Part shown: positions 62,400 to 64,000 of the stretch, in pieces
How the letters are laid out: every line of letters begins with the position of its first letter
How positions within the stretch are numbered: the first letter of the stretch is position 1
Origin: Diphasiastrum complanatum
Taxonomy: Eukaryota; Streptophyta; Lycopodiopsida; Lycopodiales; Lycopodiaceae
DNA: 64,000 nucleotides
Direction: 5' to 3'
Assembly: GCA_029204225.1 (NCBI GenBank)
Contig: CM055097.1
Coordinates: forward strand, 895,699 to 959,698
Notes under the pieces: generated by a model
Seen by the model: only the letters and a program-made list of their open reading frames with translations
What the model was told of the DNA's origin: nothing
Databases searched by the model: none
Position numbers and translations under genes: made by a program

Positions 62400-63999
62400 A
62401 GATAACATTTCACTTACATAAAACCTGAGGCTTTATTCGATGACGACAAGAAGATTTTCAATAATAACCATATGAGTCTATTGGCCATTCTTGATAACCT
62501 TGTTCATCGACAAACCAGGGTAGTGCAATAGGGGATTTGATCAAGCTCTTGCAGTGAAAGGACGTGTTGGTAGATTTGGTCGTGGAAGACACCAATCAAG
62601 AGGTGGAAACTCATATCATAAATCGTTCCAACGATTTCAAGAACAATCCAATGATGGCCCAAATTAAGGCAATTGGAATTAAGTCCAAGGTCAAGGACGC
62701 GGCTATTCCAGGCCAAATAAACTTGGAAATTGTAGGTATTGCAACGAACCTAGCCATTGGGAGCATGAATGCTTCAAGAAACAGAAGGAGATGGAACAAA
62801 GAAAAGACAAAGGGCAAGTGGAAAATTATGTTGATCCACATCAATTTTATGATTACTATTATGAAAACAATTATACTGATCAACATCAATACGATGATGA
62901 AGATGATACAGGTGAGAGATCAAAATTGTTCATTACAGCATTAATGACAAGTGATGAAACCAAGGATACCTGGTACATTGATAGTGGTGCATCCAACCAC
63001 ATGACTTCAAGGAAAGAATGGTTTTCAGAACTCAAGGAAACTCACAATGGTGATGAAGTTGGACAAGCCGATGGCAAATTGCTATTTGTTAAAGGAGTTG
63101 GAGTGGTACCAGTGAAGTAAGCCAGCGGGAAGATAGAGCGGATAAGCAATGTGCAATATGTACCTGGCTTAGCTAACAATCTACTATATGTTGGGATGAT
63201 GGCTGATCAGTAACTCAAGGTTGAGTTTGACAGTGACAAATGTCTTGTCAAAGACATCAAGAATCACTACAAAGTGATTGCTACAGGAGCTAGAGTCAAC
63301 GGGAATCGACTCTACAAATTGAATGCGAGATCTTTTGCTCAAGCTATGGTAAGCACAGTTGATAGATAGAAAATCCATTGGACAAAGGCAAGCCTGATGC
63401 TGAAATTCCAAGAGAGTACCTAAATGGTACTTATCAGTCACAGATGGTGCAAAGAAGGGAGATACTCCCGAATCTAGTGAGCAGGTAGAGCTTAGAAGAT
63501 CAAGTAGAAATTGAAAACTTCCTGCAAGATTAGAGATGAATCTAGCCCTAATGAGATCCATCTTAACGGCTCAAGAACCTAAAACTTTCAACGAAGCAAA
63601 GGAACACAAGGAGTGGCATGCAGCTATGGAAATAGAAATGGAGGCTATATCAAAGAACAAAACGTGGGACTTGGTTGAACTACCTGATGGTAAGACACCT
63701 ATCACATGTAAGTGGATCTACAAGATGAAGTATGGAGCGGATGGGCAACTCAACAAGTATAAGGCACGATTAGTTTCAAGAGGTTGGTATAGACTTTGAG
63801 GAGACCTTCGCACCTGTAGCCAAAATGGTAACTATTCGTTCTATCATTGCAATTTATGCTTTCTATGATTGGAAAATCCAACAAATGGACGTCAAATCTG
63901 CTTTTCTTAATGGAGTATTGGATGAAGAGGTATATTTAGAGCAACCTCAACGGTTTGTTGAGCCAGGAAGAGATCATTTGGTTTGTAAACTCAACAAAG
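62400..63999 (+). pseudogene. Copia gag end, protease and RT start (runs off the window)
   Basis: 62400-62520 is the end of gag. An Arg/Gly stretch (VKGRVGRFGRGRHQSRGG) leads to a CCHC knuckle CRYCNEPSHWEHEC (62731-62772) and, in the same frame, protease WYIDSGASNHMT (DSGA at 62980-62991), then the post-protease VQYVPGLANNLL and NRLYKLNAR. From about 63355 the sequence jumps to the linker before RT (ELRRSSRN, then 63536-63799: EWHAAMEIEMEAISKNKTW, CKWIYKMKYGADG, YKARLVSRG). One base is gained or lost near 63785, after which RT continues (FAPVAKMVTI, MDVKSAFLNG). The whole pre-integrase and integrase are missing. RT is cut by the window end. Confidence 0.9.
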
Positions 64000-64000
64000 C

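Overview
The window is nuclear DNA of a land plant, almost all of it transposable elements with one clear host gene. The plant origin is shown by a three-exon F-box/MYND-finger gene of a plant-type family, by Copia and Ty3/gypsy chromovirus elements with plant-style primer sites (initiator-Met and Asp tRNA), by a CACTA (En/Spm) element carrying plant-type transposase domains, and by many long CT/GA/TA microsatellites. A non-seed vascular plant (for example a fern) or a gymnosperm is my guess from the mixture of old, deeply nested elements; the sequence does not fix the species.

Left part (1-16.5 kb): an inverted Copia integrase fragment, a ~57-bp minisatellite, a broken gypsy gag (+) facing a broken gypsy integrase (-), then the F-box/MYND gene on the minus strand (5749-8446) with intact splice sites. 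After it lie gene-poor DNA, a 173-bp hAT-type MITE and a ~250-bp tandem duplication.

Middle left (16.5-28.9 kb): a Copia pol with its 3' LTR (+), a decayed gene of an unrecognised transposon-like family (20.9-22.5 kb), an unidentified broken reading frame, a decayed gypsy RNase H/integrase (-), and a gypsy LTR with a tRNA-Asp primer site beside an inverted copy of part of that LTR.

Centre (28.9-46.9 kb): this is the most striking part, a three-level nest. The outer layer is a Helitron-type gene on the minus strand (PIF1-like helicase followed by an endonuclease/exonuclease/phosphatase, EEP, domain). Its EEP domain is cut by a 15.37-kb CACTA-like element (29249-44617) with terminal inverted repeats and a GGTA duplication; dropping the insert and one GGTA restores the EEP frame exactly. 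The CACTA element holds an intact three-exon TNPA-like gene (310 aa), remnants of a TNPD-type transposase gene, and three clusters of GCGTGGAT palindromes. The last TNPD exon is in turn cut by a 4553-bp Copia-type element (38258-42810) with two 701-bp LTRs differing at four sites and an ATAAA duplication. That inner element encodes only gag and protease plus an unusual C-terminal extension, with no integrase core, reverse transcriptase or RNase H.

Right part (46.9-64 kb): decayed gypsy chromovirus 3' ends, a Copia element on the minus strand with LTR, RNase H, RT and gag pieces, a gypsy integrase with chromodomain and LTR (+), and two Copia pieces (+), the last running off the end. Several Copia copies here have lost the integrase core.

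Only the F-box/MYND gene and the TNPA-like gene look fully translatable. Splice sites, LTR ends and duplications were read by eye; domain names rest on motif recognition and not on database searches.
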